This document shows positions 1 to 8,574 of a stretch of DNA of 64,000 nt, one piece after another; position 1 is the first letter of the stretch; every line of letters starts with the position of its first letter. The translations under genes were made by a program, and so were the position numbers. The notes under the pieces were generated by a model. The model was not told the DNA's origin, made no database searches, and saw nothing but the letters and a program-made list of their open reading frames with translations. Source of the DNA: Nocardia alba NBRC 108234 (GTDB lineage Bacteria; Actinomycetota; Actinomycetes; Mycobacteriales; Mycobacteriaceae); contig NZ_BDAX01000021.1 in the NCBI RefSeq assembly GCF_001612665.1, positions 1-64,000 on the forward strand, written 5' to 3'.

Positions 1-70
1 TTATGTCTCTACCCAAGGTTCACCACCCGAGCCGGCTAACCCCCGTATGCCTGTACCCAAGCGCCCCGCT

Positions 71-88
71 CGAGCGCGCCAGCGCTCC
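71..88. repeat. Short dispersed palindromic repeat, copy 1
   Basis: This 18-base element, CGAGCGCGCCAGCGCTCC, contains an imperfect palindrome with GAGCGC and GCGCTC arms. The identical 18 bases recur at 8495-8512, and a diverged copy lies on the opposite strand at 4680-4698. All three copies are between genes. The rest of positions 1-147 holds nothing I can identify. Confidence 0.5.
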
Positions 89-147
89 AAAAACACAGGT
101 CGGCGCGACGACCCTGTACACAGAGCCGTCGCGCCGGTGATCAGGCC

Positions 148-438
148 TTACTTCGTCCTGGGCCGCGAATGAAACCCCAGCCCTTCGTCCTGCGCCCCCA
201 TCCATGCCGCTTCGTCGGACTTGCTGTCCGGTACGTAGATCGGCTCGGACCGCCGGGGGACAGCGAGTTCCGGCGGTGGTGCCTGCTCGAAGTCCTCGGC
301 GTCGATGACGATCCGCTCGAGGTCGTTCTCCAGACGACGGATGGTGGCCGCGTCGCCGTAGTTGGAGCGCAGTGCGCCTATCGATTGCCGGAGTTGGCCG
401 ACCGCGTAGCGCAGTTCCGCGATATCGCTGCGTGTCAT
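148..438 (-). CDS. Small hypothetical coiled-coil protein (96 aa)
   Basis: I do not recognise a family. The protein has a predicted amphipathic helical or coiled-coil N-terminal half (about residues 3-50, with regularly spaced Leu/Ile and many Arg/Glu/Asp) and a Pro-rich, probably disordered C-terminal half. There is no signal peptide or membrane segment. A strong ribosome binding site, AGGAGGT, lies 3 bases before the ATG, so the start is well supported even though the spacing is short. It appears monocistronic and is about 190 bases from the next gene. It is probably a lineage-restricted cytosolic protein of unknown function. Confidence 0.7.
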   Translation of the reverse strand: MTRSDIAELRYAVGQLRQSIGALRSNYGDAATIRRLENDLERIVIDAEDFEQAPPPELAVPRRSEPIYVPDSKSDEAAWMGAQDEGLGFHSRPRTK

Positions 439-628
439 CGTTACCTCCTGTGTATATGGCGGGCATACCGACTCGCCGGATCACGGGCACGCCCGAAAAC
501 CTCGGGCCGCACTGCACCGAGCTGTGTGACTCACCACACAACGTGATCTCCACCACAATAACGGATCTTTTCGGTTTACGCCCGATGTTGTCGGGGATCA
601 CAGGATTGCCATCCGATAACCGTGGCGA

Positions 629-1573
629 TCACCCTGCCGCGGCGTAGCGCGAGCGGGCGCCGTTGCTCGCCCGCTCGGCGAGCGCGATGATCGAGTGAGC
701 GACCTCTTCCGCGCGTTCGAGGATCACGCTGTGCCCCGCGCCCTCGATCCGCACCAGTTCGGCTCCCGCCAGCTGTGAGGCCAGCACGACCGAGTGCGCG
801 AACGGCATCATGAGGTCGGCCGAGCCCGCCAGCACGAGGGCGGGCAGATCGCCGAAGCGGGGCAGGGTGGGTGCCTCGTCGAAGTCGAGCAGTGAGCTCA
901 GGAAGCTGGACGTGGTCAGGAGCGCGGTCTCGTTGAGTACCGCGGTGGCGATCGCCGCCACGCGTGGATTCAACCGCCCGGTACCCGTGCTCGCCTCGCG
1001 GATCAGCGGCGCGAAGACCCAGCGGGAGAGCTGTTTCGACGCCTGCATCACCCGCGGCGCATGCACGACGGCGCGCTGCAGCGAGGCCACGGCGTGCCGG
1101 TTGAGCAGTCTGCCGAGGCCGATCTCGGCGATGCCGCCCGCGGCTCCGGCGATCAGACCGATCCCGGCGACCCGGTGACCGATGGCCGCCGGGTGGAGGC
1201 GGGCGTAGGCGAGTACCACCATCGCGCCCATGGAATGACCGATGAGCACCACCGGCCCGGTCGGCGCGAGTGCGCGCAGCACCGCGTCGAGATCGCCGGC
1301 GAGCTGGTCGATCGTGTAGGTGGTGTGGTGGGCGTGCCCGGATTCGCCGTGGCCGCGGTGATCGTAGAAGACCATGCGGGCGTCGGCGTCCCACTCGCGC
1401 AGCAGGTGTGCGCGCAGCAACGACCAGGATTCGGTGTGCAGACAGTGGCCGTGCACGAAAACCACGGTCAGGGCGGCGTCCGCGGCGCCGAAGCTGCGGA
1501 CCGCGATCGGGACACCGTCATCGGCGACGACGGTGCAGCGGCGACCGTCGGTGATAGGGAAGGTCTTCGACAT
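629..1573 (-). CDS. Alpha/beta-fold hydrolase
   Basis: This is a cytosolic serine hydrolase of the alpha/beta fold; the substrate cannot be told from sequence. An oxyanion-hole HG lies at residues 41-42 and the nucleophile elbow GHSMG at 112-116 (Ser114). Candidate acid Asp253 (in AGSAD) and His281 (in GAGHS) complete the triad. The length of 314 residues is normal for the family. An AGGAGG ribosome binding site precedes the ATG by 6 bases. It is transcribed alone, downstream of a divergent or unrelated stretch. It could act as an esterase, lipase or haloperoxidase-like enzyme; nothing nearby decides between these. Confidence 0.85.
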   Translation of the reverse strand: MSKTFPITDGRRCTVVADDGVPIAVRSFGAADAALTVVFVHGHCLHTESWSLLRAHLLREWDADARMVFYDHRGHGESGHAHHTTYTIDQLAGDLDAVLRALAPTGPVVLIGHSMGAMVVLAYARLHPAAIGHRVAGIGLIAGAAGGIAEIGLGRLLNRHAVASLQRAVVHAPRVMQASKQLSRWVFAPLIREASTGTGRLNPRVAAIATAVLNETALLTTSSFLSSLLDFDEAPTLPRFGDLPALVLAGSADLMMPFAHSVVLASQLAGAELVRIEGAGHSVILERAEEVAHSIIALAERASNGARSRYAAAG

Positions 1574-1836
1574 TGGAGCCTCCTCCGCCTCCGGCGGGAC
1601 GCGCCGTCAGCGGCGGGTCCTGCTGGTGTTTCGGAGAAGGTTTCCAGCGTGTTAGCCGGTGAACCCTCGCGTTATCCACCTGATGCGCAACCGATCCCGG
1701 GCGGGTCCCCGCTGTTATCCAGGAAAATATTGGGTCATCTAGGACTTTGGCTAGAACACCTCAGATAGCCATCGAAGAGCGGCTCGTCAGAACTCTCTGC
1801 AACTCTCTAGGTGATTCCCTAGATATCCGAAGATTT
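1574..1836. other. Intergenic stretch with a locally AT-richer segment
   Basis: No gene is apparent between the hydrolase start and the ATPase stop. The part from about 1715 to 1850 is clearly richer in A and T than its surroundings and has several short CTAG-containing words. It probably contains the hydrolase promoter, but I cannot assign -10 and -35 boxes with confidence. Confidence 0.3.
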
Positions 1837-3018
1837 CTATACGTTGCGGAGATAGCGGCCGAAGTGGGGGACCGTGAAGCCGATGGTGCCACGCTCGGCC
1901 GAGTAGATGAGGCCCTTCTTGATCAGGCCGTCGCGCGCGGGGGATACCGAGGCGGGCTTGCGGCCGAGTTCGGCGGCCACCGCCGAGGTGGCGACCGGGG
2001 CGTCGTCGCCCGCCAGGTCGGCCATCGCGCGCATGTACTCGCGTTCGGCGGGAGTCGCGCGTTCGTAGCGGGAGCCGAAGAAGCCGACCGCGAGTTCTTC
2101 CTCGGCGGCGGGGGAGGCCACCGCGACGTCTTCGGCGGTGATCGGAGTGTCGGGTGCCTGGTCCCAGGCCGCCTTGCCATAGGCCTGCACGAAATAGGGG
2201 TAGCCGTCGGCTCTTCGGTAGAGCGAATCGAGTGCTGTCTCGGTGAACTTCACCTCTTCGCGTTCGGCGGGCGCGATGAGCGCGCGGTCGGCGGATTCGC
2301 GATCGAGGCGATCGATGCGGTGGTAGCTGAACAATCGCTCCGAGTAGCTTTTCGAGGCGGAGAGCACGGCGGGGAGATGGGGGAGGCCGGCGCCGACGAC
2401 GATCAGCGGGGCGCCGTCCTGGCTCAGTTCGTGGCAGGCTCCGCAGATCGCGGACACGTCGGCGGGGCCGAGGTCTTGCATTTCATCGATGAAAATGGCA
2501 ATGCCGACACCGATGTCGGCGGCGAGCGCCGCGGCCTCCTTGAACAGTTCGATCAGATCGATCTCGATATCGCCCGAGTCGGCGCGGCCGGTCACCGCGG
2601 GTACGTCGATACCGGGCTGCCAGCGTTCGCGCATGCCCTTGTCCGCGGTGGCGCGCAAGGCGAACGCTTTGAGGATGCCGAGGAAATCGTCGACCTGTTC
2701 GGCATTGCGGGCCGACATCGCGATCGCGCGCACCGCCATATGCAGGGCGGAGGACAGCGGTCGGCGCAGATCCTGGTCGGGCCGCGCTTCGATCTTGCCG
2801 GTGCCCCAGCCGCGTGAGACAGCGGCGCTGCGAAACTGGTTGAGCAGCACGGTCTTCCCGACGCCGCGCAGGCCGGTGAGCATCACACTGCGTTCCGGTC
2901 GACCGCGGGCGATGCGCTCCAGCACGATGTCGAACGCCATGAGTTGTTTGTCGCGCCCGGCCAATTCGGGCGGACGCTGGCCGGCGCCGGGTGCATACGG
3001 ATTGCGCACGGGGTCCAT
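1837..3018 (-). CDS. AAA family ATPase (ORC1/Cdc6- or STAND-like), orphan
   Basis: This is an ATP-binding protein of 393 residues. Walker A is GLRGVGKT (residues 49-56) and Walker B IAIFIDE (173-179), followed by a sensor-like strand at LIVVGAG. The C-terminal region of about 75 residues looks like a winged helix, with the order helix, PVATSAVAAELG, then SVSPARDGLIKKGLI. This layout resembles archaeal ORC/MoxR-like or STAND-type ATPases, often annotated simply as ATP-binding protein. The role is unknown; the winged helix suggests DNA or partner binding. It is divergent from a small helical protein at 3127. No toxin or nuclease partner is adjacent. Confidence 0.8.
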   Translation of the reverse strand: MDPVRNPYAPGAGQRPPELAGRDKQLMAFDIVLERIARGRPERSVMLTGLRGVGKTVLLNQFRSAAVSRGWGTGKIEARPDQDLRRPLSSALHMAVRAIAMSARNAEQVDDFLGILKAFALRATADKGMRERWQPGIDVPAVTGRADSGDIEIDLIELFKEAAALAADIGVGIAIFIDEMQDLGPADVSAICGACHELSQDGAPLIVVGAGLPHLPAVLSASKSYSERLFSYHRIDRLDRESADRALIAPAEREEVKFTETALDSLYRRADGYPYFVQAYGKAAWDQAPDTPITAEDVAVASPAAEEELAVGFFGSRYERATPAEREYMRAMADLAGDDAPVATSAVAAELGRKPASVSPARDGLIKKGLIYSAERGTIGFTVPHFGRYLRNV

Positions 3019-3126
3019 GCCGGATAACCGTAGCCTTTGCGCACGGGAGAATCTCGGTAACTCTGGGCTGAGTCCTAGATACTGCTAGCGAACATGAGAC
3101 GGTCTGTGAATCCGAGAAGGAGGGCG

Positions 3127-3399
3127 ATGTCCGAGCAACCGCTGTCCGTTGCCGAAATGGTCGCCGCGTGGCCCTTGCCGCCGGGGGCTCATCTGGCCGA
3201 CGCGGTCCGGCGGCAACTGCTGGCAACGCTCGAGGCGACCGCCGAGCAGGGCGATGGCGAACTCGCGCCGGAGGCTCTCGCGCCCCTGGCTCTCGCGCCG
3301 CTGCTCATCGTGCTGGGCAGACTCGAGGTCGACCTGGCCGACGCCCGGACGCGCATCGACGAACTCGAACGCGCGCTGCTCGACCGGCGCCCGCGATAA
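3127..3399 (+). CDS. Small helical hypothetical protein (90 aa)
   Basis: I do not recognise a family. The protein is largely helical and Leu/Ala-rich, with a C-terminal amphipathic helix (about residues 58-85, heptad-like Leu/Ile) that may form a coiled coil. I chose the ATG at 3127 because GGAGG lies 4-8 bases upstream; an in-frame ATG at 3094 would add an Arg-rich tail without a ribosome binding site. It is divergent from the AAA ATPase, with about 108 bases between starts, so the two may share a control region. Confidence 0.6.
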   Translation: MSEQPLSVAEMVAAWPLPPGAHLADAVRRQLLATLEATAEQGDGELAPEALAPLALAPLLIVLGRLEVDLADARTRIDELERALLDRRPR

Positions 3400-3663
3400 C
3401 GGGCCCCTCGGCGTGAGCGATGAAAACGTTACGCACGCCGACACGCCGGTGCCGTATCCGTTGTTCTGGGCTTTTCCGGCCGGAAGAAAACAACTTGCGT
3501 GCTTCGCTGGACAGCGCTCATCACAGGCCGTAATCTTCTCGTGACTTAGTGGAGTCTGTCGGTTCGTCAGAGGAGCGGCGCCACTGGGTCACCGCCGAGA
3601 AGTCGTGGTCGCCAAGCGATTCGCGAAGCGGCGGGAGAGTAGCAAGATCGGAGACTCGTCTCG

Positions 3664-4293
3664 GTGGGTAAACACAGCTTGCAGCGGGATTCTCGACTGC
3701 CGAATTCCGTCAAGGGTGCCCTCGTCATGGGTGCGGTGGCCGCTACAACCGGTGCGATGCCCGCGATTTCGCAGGCCGCCACGATCAACATCCCCGGTCT
3801 CGGTAACTTCGATCTGCCGCCAGAGCTCGAGCAGCCGGCACAGCAGGTCGAGAAGCAGCTCCAGGCGATGGTCGCCCCGCAGGGCCAGGCCGCACCGCAG
3901 CTCCCGAGCGTGAACTTCGACAACCCGTTCGTTCAGCCGCAGCAGCAGACCGCCGGCAACATCGCCCTCGACGCCGCCCGCGGCAAGCTGGGTGCCCAGT
4001 ACAACTGGGGCGCCGCGGGCCCGCAGAGCTTCGACTGCTCCGGCCTCGTGCAGTGGGCATACCGCCAGGCCGGTGTCGAACTGCCGCGCACCAGCTTCGA
4101 GCAGTCGCATGTCGGCGCGCCCGTCTCGTTCGACAACCTGCAGGCCGGTGACATCGTCATCACCAACGGTGGCGGCCACGTCGGTATCTACGCGGGCAAC
4201 GGTCAGCTCCTCAACGCTGTGCAGTCGGGCACCCCGGTGTCCTACACCCACCTCAGCGCAGACGACGTCGTCACGGCTCGCCGTATCGTCTAA
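3664..4293 (+). CDS. NlpC/P60 family peptidoglycan endopeptidase
   Basis: This is a secreted cysteine peptidase expected to cleave the peptide stems of peptidoglycan (D-Glu to diaminopimelate bond). An N-terminal signal segment (about residues 14-39, ending near SQAA) is followed by a Gln/Pro-rich linker (52-97) and a C-terminal NlpC/P60 domain (98-209). Catalytic residues are visible: Cys125 in FDCSGLV and His172 in GGGHVGIY, with Asn184 as the probable third residue. Unlike mycobacterial RipD, the catalytic Cys is present. The start is GTG with a weak GGAG upstream. The S4-domain gene follows after 3 bases. No c-di-AMP riboswitch could be recognised in the 264-base upstream region. Confidence 0.88.
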   Translation: MGKHSLQRDSRLPNSVKGALVMGAVAATTGAMPAISQAATINIPGLGNFDLPPELEQPAQQVEKQLQAMVAPQGQAAPQLPSVNFDNPFVQPQQQTAGNIALDAARGKLGAQYNWGAAGPQSFDCSGLVQWAYRQAGVELPRTSFEQSHVGAPVSFDNLQAGDIVITNGGGHVGIYAGNGQLLNAVQSGTPVSYTHLSADDVVTARRIV

Positions 4294-4296
4294 GGG

Positions 4297-4677
4297 GTGA
4301 CCCCCCAGCACTCCGACACCCAGGCCCGCGTCGACGCGTGGACCTGGGCGGTGCGCCTTTTCAAAACACGCTCGGCCGCGGCAGAAGCCTGTCGCGCCGG
4401 GCATGTGCGCGTTAATGGGGTTGCCGCGAAACCGGCGCTGACCGTCCGGCTCGGTGACGAGGTCAGGGTGCGCCACGCAGGCCTAGAGCGCATCGTCGTG
4501 GTCCAGCGGATCATCCACAAGCGAGTCGGCCCCCCGGTGGCCGCCCAGTGCCTGATCGATCGCAGCCCCCCACCACCGCCGAAGGAAGTCCTCGCGACGC
4601 TGCCGCAGCGTGAGCGTGGCGCAGGCCGCCCGACGAAACGTGAACGGCGCGAAACAGATCGGCTGATGGGCCGGTAA
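4297..4677 (+). CDS. S4-domain RNA-binding protein (Hsp15-like)
   Basis: An S4 RNA-binding domain (about residues 10-70: VDAWTWAVRLFKTR, then RVNG and the GDEVRV turn) is followed by a basic tail rich in Arg and Pro (about 85-126). This matches the heat-shock protein Hsp15 group, which binds 50S subunits carrying stalled nascent chains. The length of 126 residues is typical. The GTG start lies 3 bases after the NlpC/P60 stop, so the two are probably cotranscribed, although no functional link is known. The protein is cytosolic. Confidence 0.85.
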   Translation: MTPQHSDTQARVDAWTWAVRLFKTRSAAAEACRAGHVRVNGVAAKPALTVRLGDEVRVRHAGLERIVVVQRIIHKRVGPPVAAQCLIDRSPPPPPKEVLATLPQRERGAGRPTKRERRETDRLMGR

Positions 4678-4679
4678 TT

Positions 4680-4698
4680 CCGAAGCGCCGGCGCGCTC
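4680..4698 (-). repeat. Short dispersed palindromic repeat, diverged copy
   Basis: On the minus strand this reads GAGCGCGCCGGCGCTTCGG, matching the copies at 71-88 and 8495-8512 with a few substitutions and keeping part of the palindrome. It starts just after the S4-domain gene and could act as a transcript end signal there. Confidence 0.35.
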
Positions 4699-4787
4699 AG
4701 CACTCGGTAGCCCCCGTATATCGCGACCCGAGGCGCACCGTCCGGGCCAGGCAACCCTCGTATGCCCCCGATAGAAGATGTTGTTCT

Positions 4788-4815
4788 GTGTTAGCCGATC
4801 GGTGCCGGCTAACAC
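4788..4815. promoter_or_regulatory. Perfect 9-bp inverted repeat upstream of MBL-fold gene
   Basis: The arms GTGTTAGCC (4788-4796) and GGCTAACAC (4807-4815) are perfect complements around a 10-base spacer. They lie 57 bases before the preferred start of the metallo-hydrolase. No T-tract follows, so a regulator binding site is as likely as a terminator of the S4-domain transcript. Confidence 0.4.
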
Positions 4816-4871
4816 CGTGGCCGAGGCTGGTTCGGTGGCTGCGGTGTGGGCGATCGCCTACGGTGGCAGAT

Positions 4872-5813
4872 ATGGGCGAGCGAACGACGATGTTATCGAC
4901 TGTTCTCGCCTGCTGTATCGCTGTCGCCACCACGGGCCCACGGCTGCTCTGGCCGCGAGGCGCCGACACCACGTTTCTCGACGGACTGGAGTGCGCTCCT
5001 GTTCCCCGCGCGCGCAACACCGTCGCCCTGACCGCACTCACGCAGGCCGAACTGTCCGCACCGACGACCATCGTCGCCGAGGGCGTATGTACCCTGCGGT
5101 CTACCCGTCTGACCATGTCGACGTTCCTGATCCGGCACCCCGACGCCACCTTCCTGGTCGACCCGGCGATCTGCGCGGGCGTGCACCAGCGGGTGCTGCC
5201 CGAGCTACCCTTCCCGCTGCCGCTGGTGGTCGGCCCCGACAGTCCGGTGCGCGGGCTGAGCGAGGTACTGGCCGCGCACGATCTCACCGGAAACGACATC
5301 GACTTCGTGCTGCCCACGCATCTGCACTGGGACCACGTCGCCGGACTGTACGAACTGCCCGGCCTGGTTCCGATCCGGGTGCCCGCCGTCGAATACAACT
5401 GGGCCATGACCGGTTCGCGTGCCCCGCTCGGCGTCGCCCGTGGGCCCTTGCGCGGCCGTGCGTTCGACCTCTACGAACTCGACGGTCCGCCGGTCCTGAC
5501 CTTCGCGCGCAGCCACGACCTGTTCGGCGACGGATCTGTCCTGATCGTCGATCTGGCGGGCCACACACCCGGCAGCGTCGGCGTCCTGCTGGCGGTCGAC
5601 GACGGGTCCCGCGTTCTGCTCGCGGGCGACGCGGTGTGGAGCACCCTGCAGATCGACCTCCTGCGCGAGAAATCACCGCTGCTGGGTGAACTCGTCGACA
5701 CCGACCGCAACCGGGCGTTCGAGGCCATCCACCGCCTGCACGCCCTACCCGCCGAGATCGAGGTGATCCCCGGCCACGACCACGCCGCGGTCACTGCCCG
5801 AACCGCACGCTGA
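4872..5813 (+). CDS. MBL-fold metallo-hydrolase
   Basis: This is a metallo-beta-lactamase-fold hydrolase, probably binding two zinc ions. The HLHWDH motif, a downstream His in LAGHTPGS, an Asp in LLAGDAVW and a His in VIPGHDH give the full ligand set. A short hydrophobic N-terminus (LSTVLACCIAVATTG) may be a signal or anchor. I prefer the ATG at 4872; an upstream GTG at 4788 would put 28 residues across the inverted repeat. The substrate is unknown; members of this group include lactonases and glyoxalase-II-like enzymes. It is apparently monocistronic. Confidence 0.82.
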   Translation: MGERTTMLSTVLACCIAVATTGPRLLWPRGADTTFLDGLECAPVPRARNTVALTALTQAELSAPTTIVAEGVCTLRSTRLTMSTFLIRHPDATFLVDPAICAGVHQRVLPELPFPLPLVVGPDSPVRGLSEVLAAHDLTGNDIDFVLPTHLHWDHVAGLYELPGLVPIRVPAVEYNWAMTGSRAPLGVARGPLRGRAFDLYELDGPPVLTFARSHDLFGDGSVLIVDLAGHTPGSVGVLLAVDDGSRVLLAGDAVWSTLQIDLLREKSPLLGELVDTDRNRAFEAIHRLHALPAEIEVIPGHDHAAVTARTAR

Positions 5814-5955
5814 TCACCCGGTAGTCGCGCGCCGCCTCAGGGGTGACGCCGGTGTCGGTGACGACCGGTGACGGCTCACCTCACGCGGGTACGACTGTAA
5901 CGGTTGGGTGATGTCACGGCGGGTCCGCGGCGTGTCGGTGTGTATCGTGCGGCTC

Positions 5956-8328
5956 ATGCGAGTCGACGGTCGGGAGATCCCGGTCACGGGGAAACTCCTG
6001 CAGCCGATGATCCGGCGCACCAGCGACATCGTCCGGGTTGTACTGGCGGTCATCGGCGTTGCCGTGGTGGTCGCGGGCTCACTGATCACCCGCCCGGAGT
6101 GGCTGGCGCTGGAACGCTCGGTCGCCAATATCGTCGGATTCCTCAGCCAGGACCAGGCGACGATGGTCTACCTGATCTACGGCATGCTCATCCTTGCCCT
6201 GCCGTTCGCCATCTTCATCGAACTGGTCGTGCGTAGGCAGTGGAAGCTGCTGTTCGGGTACGGGGCGGCGGGCCTGCTCGCGGTACTCGCCCTGTCGATC
6301 ACCGGTGCGGGTATCTCCACACCGAAATGGCACCTGCCGGTGCCGGACCGCTTCGACACGTTCCTCTCCCAATTCCTCGACGATCCGCGCTGGATCGCGA
6401 TGCTCGCGGCGATGCTCACCGTGTCGAGTCCGTGGCTGCCGGTGCGGCCGCGACGCTGGATGTGGTTTCTGCTGCTGATGTTCGCGCCGATCCATCTGGT
6501 GGTGAGCTCGGTGGTGCCGGCGCGGGCGATGCTCGGGTTGGCGGTGGGCTGGTTGGTCGGCGCGGTGATCGTGTGGGTGGTCGGCACGCCCGCGCTCGAG
6601 GTGCCGCTCGACGCCGCGGTCCGGGTGCTCGCGGAGCGCGGCCACATCGTGCGCGCCTTCCGGGTCGACCGGCCGGCCGGTCGCGGGCCGCTGCTGCTCG
6701 CCACCGAAGTCGACGGGCCGGAAGACGAGATCATGGTCGAGCTGTACGGCAAGAACCAGCGCAGCTTCGGCGCGATCCGGCAGGTGTGGCGCTGGATAAC
6801 CTTCCGCTCCAGCGAGACCGCGCCACTGCACGGATCGATGCACCGGGCGGTGGAACATCGGGCGCTGCTCGGCATCGCGATCGGTGACCTCGGCATGGCC
6901 GACAGCCATCAGGTGGCGGTGGCAGGTCTGAACCGCGGGTGGATGCTGTACGCGCGCACCAGGCCTCGCGGTACCCAGATCGCGTCGTTGTCCGCGCAGG
7001 TGTTGCCCGGTGTGTGGCGGTCGCTGCTGCGCCTGCACGAGAACCAGATCAGCCTCGGCGATCTGCAACCCGATTTCGTGCGGGTCAGCCAGGGCGACAC
7101 CCTGTTCGGCGGCTTCGCGGCCGCCGAATTCGGTGCGGCCGAGGCGCAACGCCAGACCGATATCGCTCAGCTGCTGGTGACCACCACGTCCCTGTACGGC
7201 AAACACGAGGCCGTCTCGGCGGCGATCGAGGCGCTCGGCGAGGACCGGGTCGCCTACGCGGCCCGGCGCCTGACGAAATCGGCCATGTCGATCGGCATCC
7301 GGAAGTCGGTGCCGCAGTGGACGAAAGTGATGGCCACCGCCCGCGAGGAGGTGCGCAGGCAGACGGGCCACGACCGGATCCAGTCCCAGCAGATCACGCG
7401 CTTCTCCCGCAACCAGATCATCCAGCTCGTCCTGCTGGTGGCGCTGGTCTATGTGGCCTATCCGTTCTTCAGCCAGGTGCCGACGTTCTTCAGCCAGCTG
7501 CGCACGCTCAACTGGTGGTGGGCGCTCGCGGGTCTGGCCGTCTCGGGACTGACCTATGTGGGTGCCGCCGCCGCGCTCGGCGCCTGCGCGGATGGGCTGG
7601 TCAAGATGCGGTATCTGCTCGTGGAGCAGCTGGCCAACACCTTCGTGGCGACGACCACCCCCGCGGGCGTCGGCGGGTTGGCGCTGAGCGTGCGGTTCCT
7701 GCAGAAGGCGGGCATGACGACCCTGCGCGCGACCGCCGCGGTGGCGATGCAGCAGTCGATGCAGGTGATCACGCACCTGGTGCTGCTCGTCGTGTTCAGC
7801 GTGGTGGCGGGCACCTCGACCAATCTGGCTCACTTCGTACCCGACGCGACCGTGCTGTATCTGATCGCGGGCGTCGGCGTGGGGCTGATCGGCGCGTTCA
7901 TGTTCGTGCCGACGCTGCGCCGCTGGGTGAATCACTCGGTGCGCCCGCAGGTGAAGGAAGTGCTGGGCGAACTCGCCGACCTGGCCAAGGACCCGAAGCG
8001 ATTCGTGGTCATCATCGCCGGTTGTGGCGCGATCACCCTCGGGCAGGCACTCGCCCTGTGGACCAGCGTCGAGGCCTTCGGCGGCGGCACGGATTTCGTG
8101 GCCGTCACCATCGTCACCATGATCGGCGGCTCGCTGGCCTCGGCCGCGCCGACCCCCGGCGGTGTCGGCGCGGTCGAGGCCGCGCTGATCGGTGGTCTCG
8201 CGGCTTTCGGCGTCCCGGCCGAGATCGCGGTTCCCGCCGTCCTGCTCTACCGCGTGCTGACCTGCTGGATCCCGGTCGGTCTCGGCTGGCCGGTCATGGG
8301 CTGGCTGGACAAGAAAGACATGATCTGA
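5956..8328 (+). CDS. Large membrane protein with C-terminal lysylphosphatidylglycerol-synthase-type flippase domain
   Basis: This is a 790-residue integral membrane protein. The N-terminal third has several membrane segments (about residues 20-205). The middle soluble part (about 215-470) resembles a degenerate kinase-like region, with LYGKNQRS and a helical ETAPLHGSMHRAVEHRALL-type stretch. The C-terminal part (about 490-790) has the multispan fold of UPF0104/AglD/MprF flippases, including TTPAGVGGLALS and the late APTPGGVGAVEAAL loop. Family knowledge suggests lipid or glycolipid flipping, or lipid aminoacylation support, but no aminoacyltransferase domain is present. The start at 5956 is the first ATG before a basic stretch; no clear ribosome binding site is seen. 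Confidence 0.8.
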   Translation: MRVDGREIPVTGKLLQPMIRRTSDIVRVVLAVIGVAVVVAGSLITRPEWLALERSVANIVGFLSQDQATMVYLIYGMLILALPFAIFIELVVRRQWKLLFGYGAAGLLAVLALSITGAGISTPKWHLPVPDRFDTFLSQFLDDPRWIAMLAAMLTVSSPWLPVRPRRWMWFLLLMFAPIHLVVSSVVPARAMLGLAVGWLVGAVIVWVVGTPALEVPLDAAVRVLAERGHIVRAFRVDRPAGRGPLLLATEVDGPEDEIMVELYGKNQRSFGAIRQVWRWITFRSSETAPLHGSMHRAVEHRALLGIAIGDLGMADSHQVAVAGLNRGWMLYARTRPRGTQIASLSAQVLPGVWRSLLRLHENQISLGDLQPDFVRVSQGDTLFGGFAAAEFGAAEAQRQTDIAQLLVTTTSLYGKHEAVSAAIEALGEDRVAYAARRLTKSAMSIGIRKSVPQWTKVMATAREEVRRQTGHDRIQSQQITRFSRNQIIQLVLLVALVYVAYPFFSQVPTFFSQLRTLNWWWALAGLAVSGLTYVGAAAALGACADGLVKMRYLLVEQLANTFVATTTPAGVGGLALSVRFLQKAGMTTLRATAAVAMQQSMQVITHLVLLVVFSVVAGTSTNLAHFVPDATVLYLIAGVGVGLIGAFMFVPTLRRWVNHSVRPQVKEVLGELADLAKDPKRFVVIIAGCGAITLGQALALWTSVEAFGGGTDFVAVTIVTMIGGSLASAAPTPGGVGAVEAALIGGLAAFGVPAEIAVPAVLLYRVLTCWIPVGLGWPVMGWLDKKDMI

Positions 8329-8470
8329 ATGTTTAGCTGCCCCGTTGCCGGTGTATCCGAGCACGGTGCCGCACCGCTGTCTGATCCAGCCGAACGGCAC
8401 CCAAGAAGGAAAGACCGCTGATCGATCGACCAAGCGCCGCGATAGCGCTGCGATCGCTGAACGTCTTGTT

Positions 8471-8512
8471 CTCGGGGCCCGAAGGGCCGCGACCCGAGCG
8501 CGCCAGCGCTCC
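8471..8512. repeat. Nested-hairpin element with dispersed repeat copy 2
   Basis: CTCGGG (8471-8476) pairs with CCCGAG (8493-8498) around an inner GCCC-GAA-GGGC hairpin. It is followed at 8495-8512 by the same 18-base palindromic word found at 71-88. It sits in the 246-base gap between the flippase-like gene and the GntR regulator. It may be a transcription end signal or a small dispersed structured repeat. Confidence 0.45.
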
Positions 8513-8574
8513 GAAGACAGAGCGCCTAAACTGTCTGGGACGTAGCTGGATCATGACCGAGAGGTGTTTTTTCG

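Noticed and set aside
1747..2817. 356-codon plus-strand frame opposite the AAA ATPase
   Set aside because: The Walker motifs are on the minus strand; the plus frame is a Gly/Arg/Asp-rich shadow.
3400..3663. c-di-AMP (ydaO) riboswitch before the NlpC/P60 gene
   Set aside because: Actinobacterial cell-wall peptidase genes often have one, but I could not find its conserved blocks here.
6079..8433. 784-codon minus-strand open frame opposite the flippase-like gene
   Set aside because: It is a shadow frame of high-GC coding DNA; its translation is Arg/His/Gln/Asp-rich without domains, and the plus-strand frame has membrane helices and family motifs.
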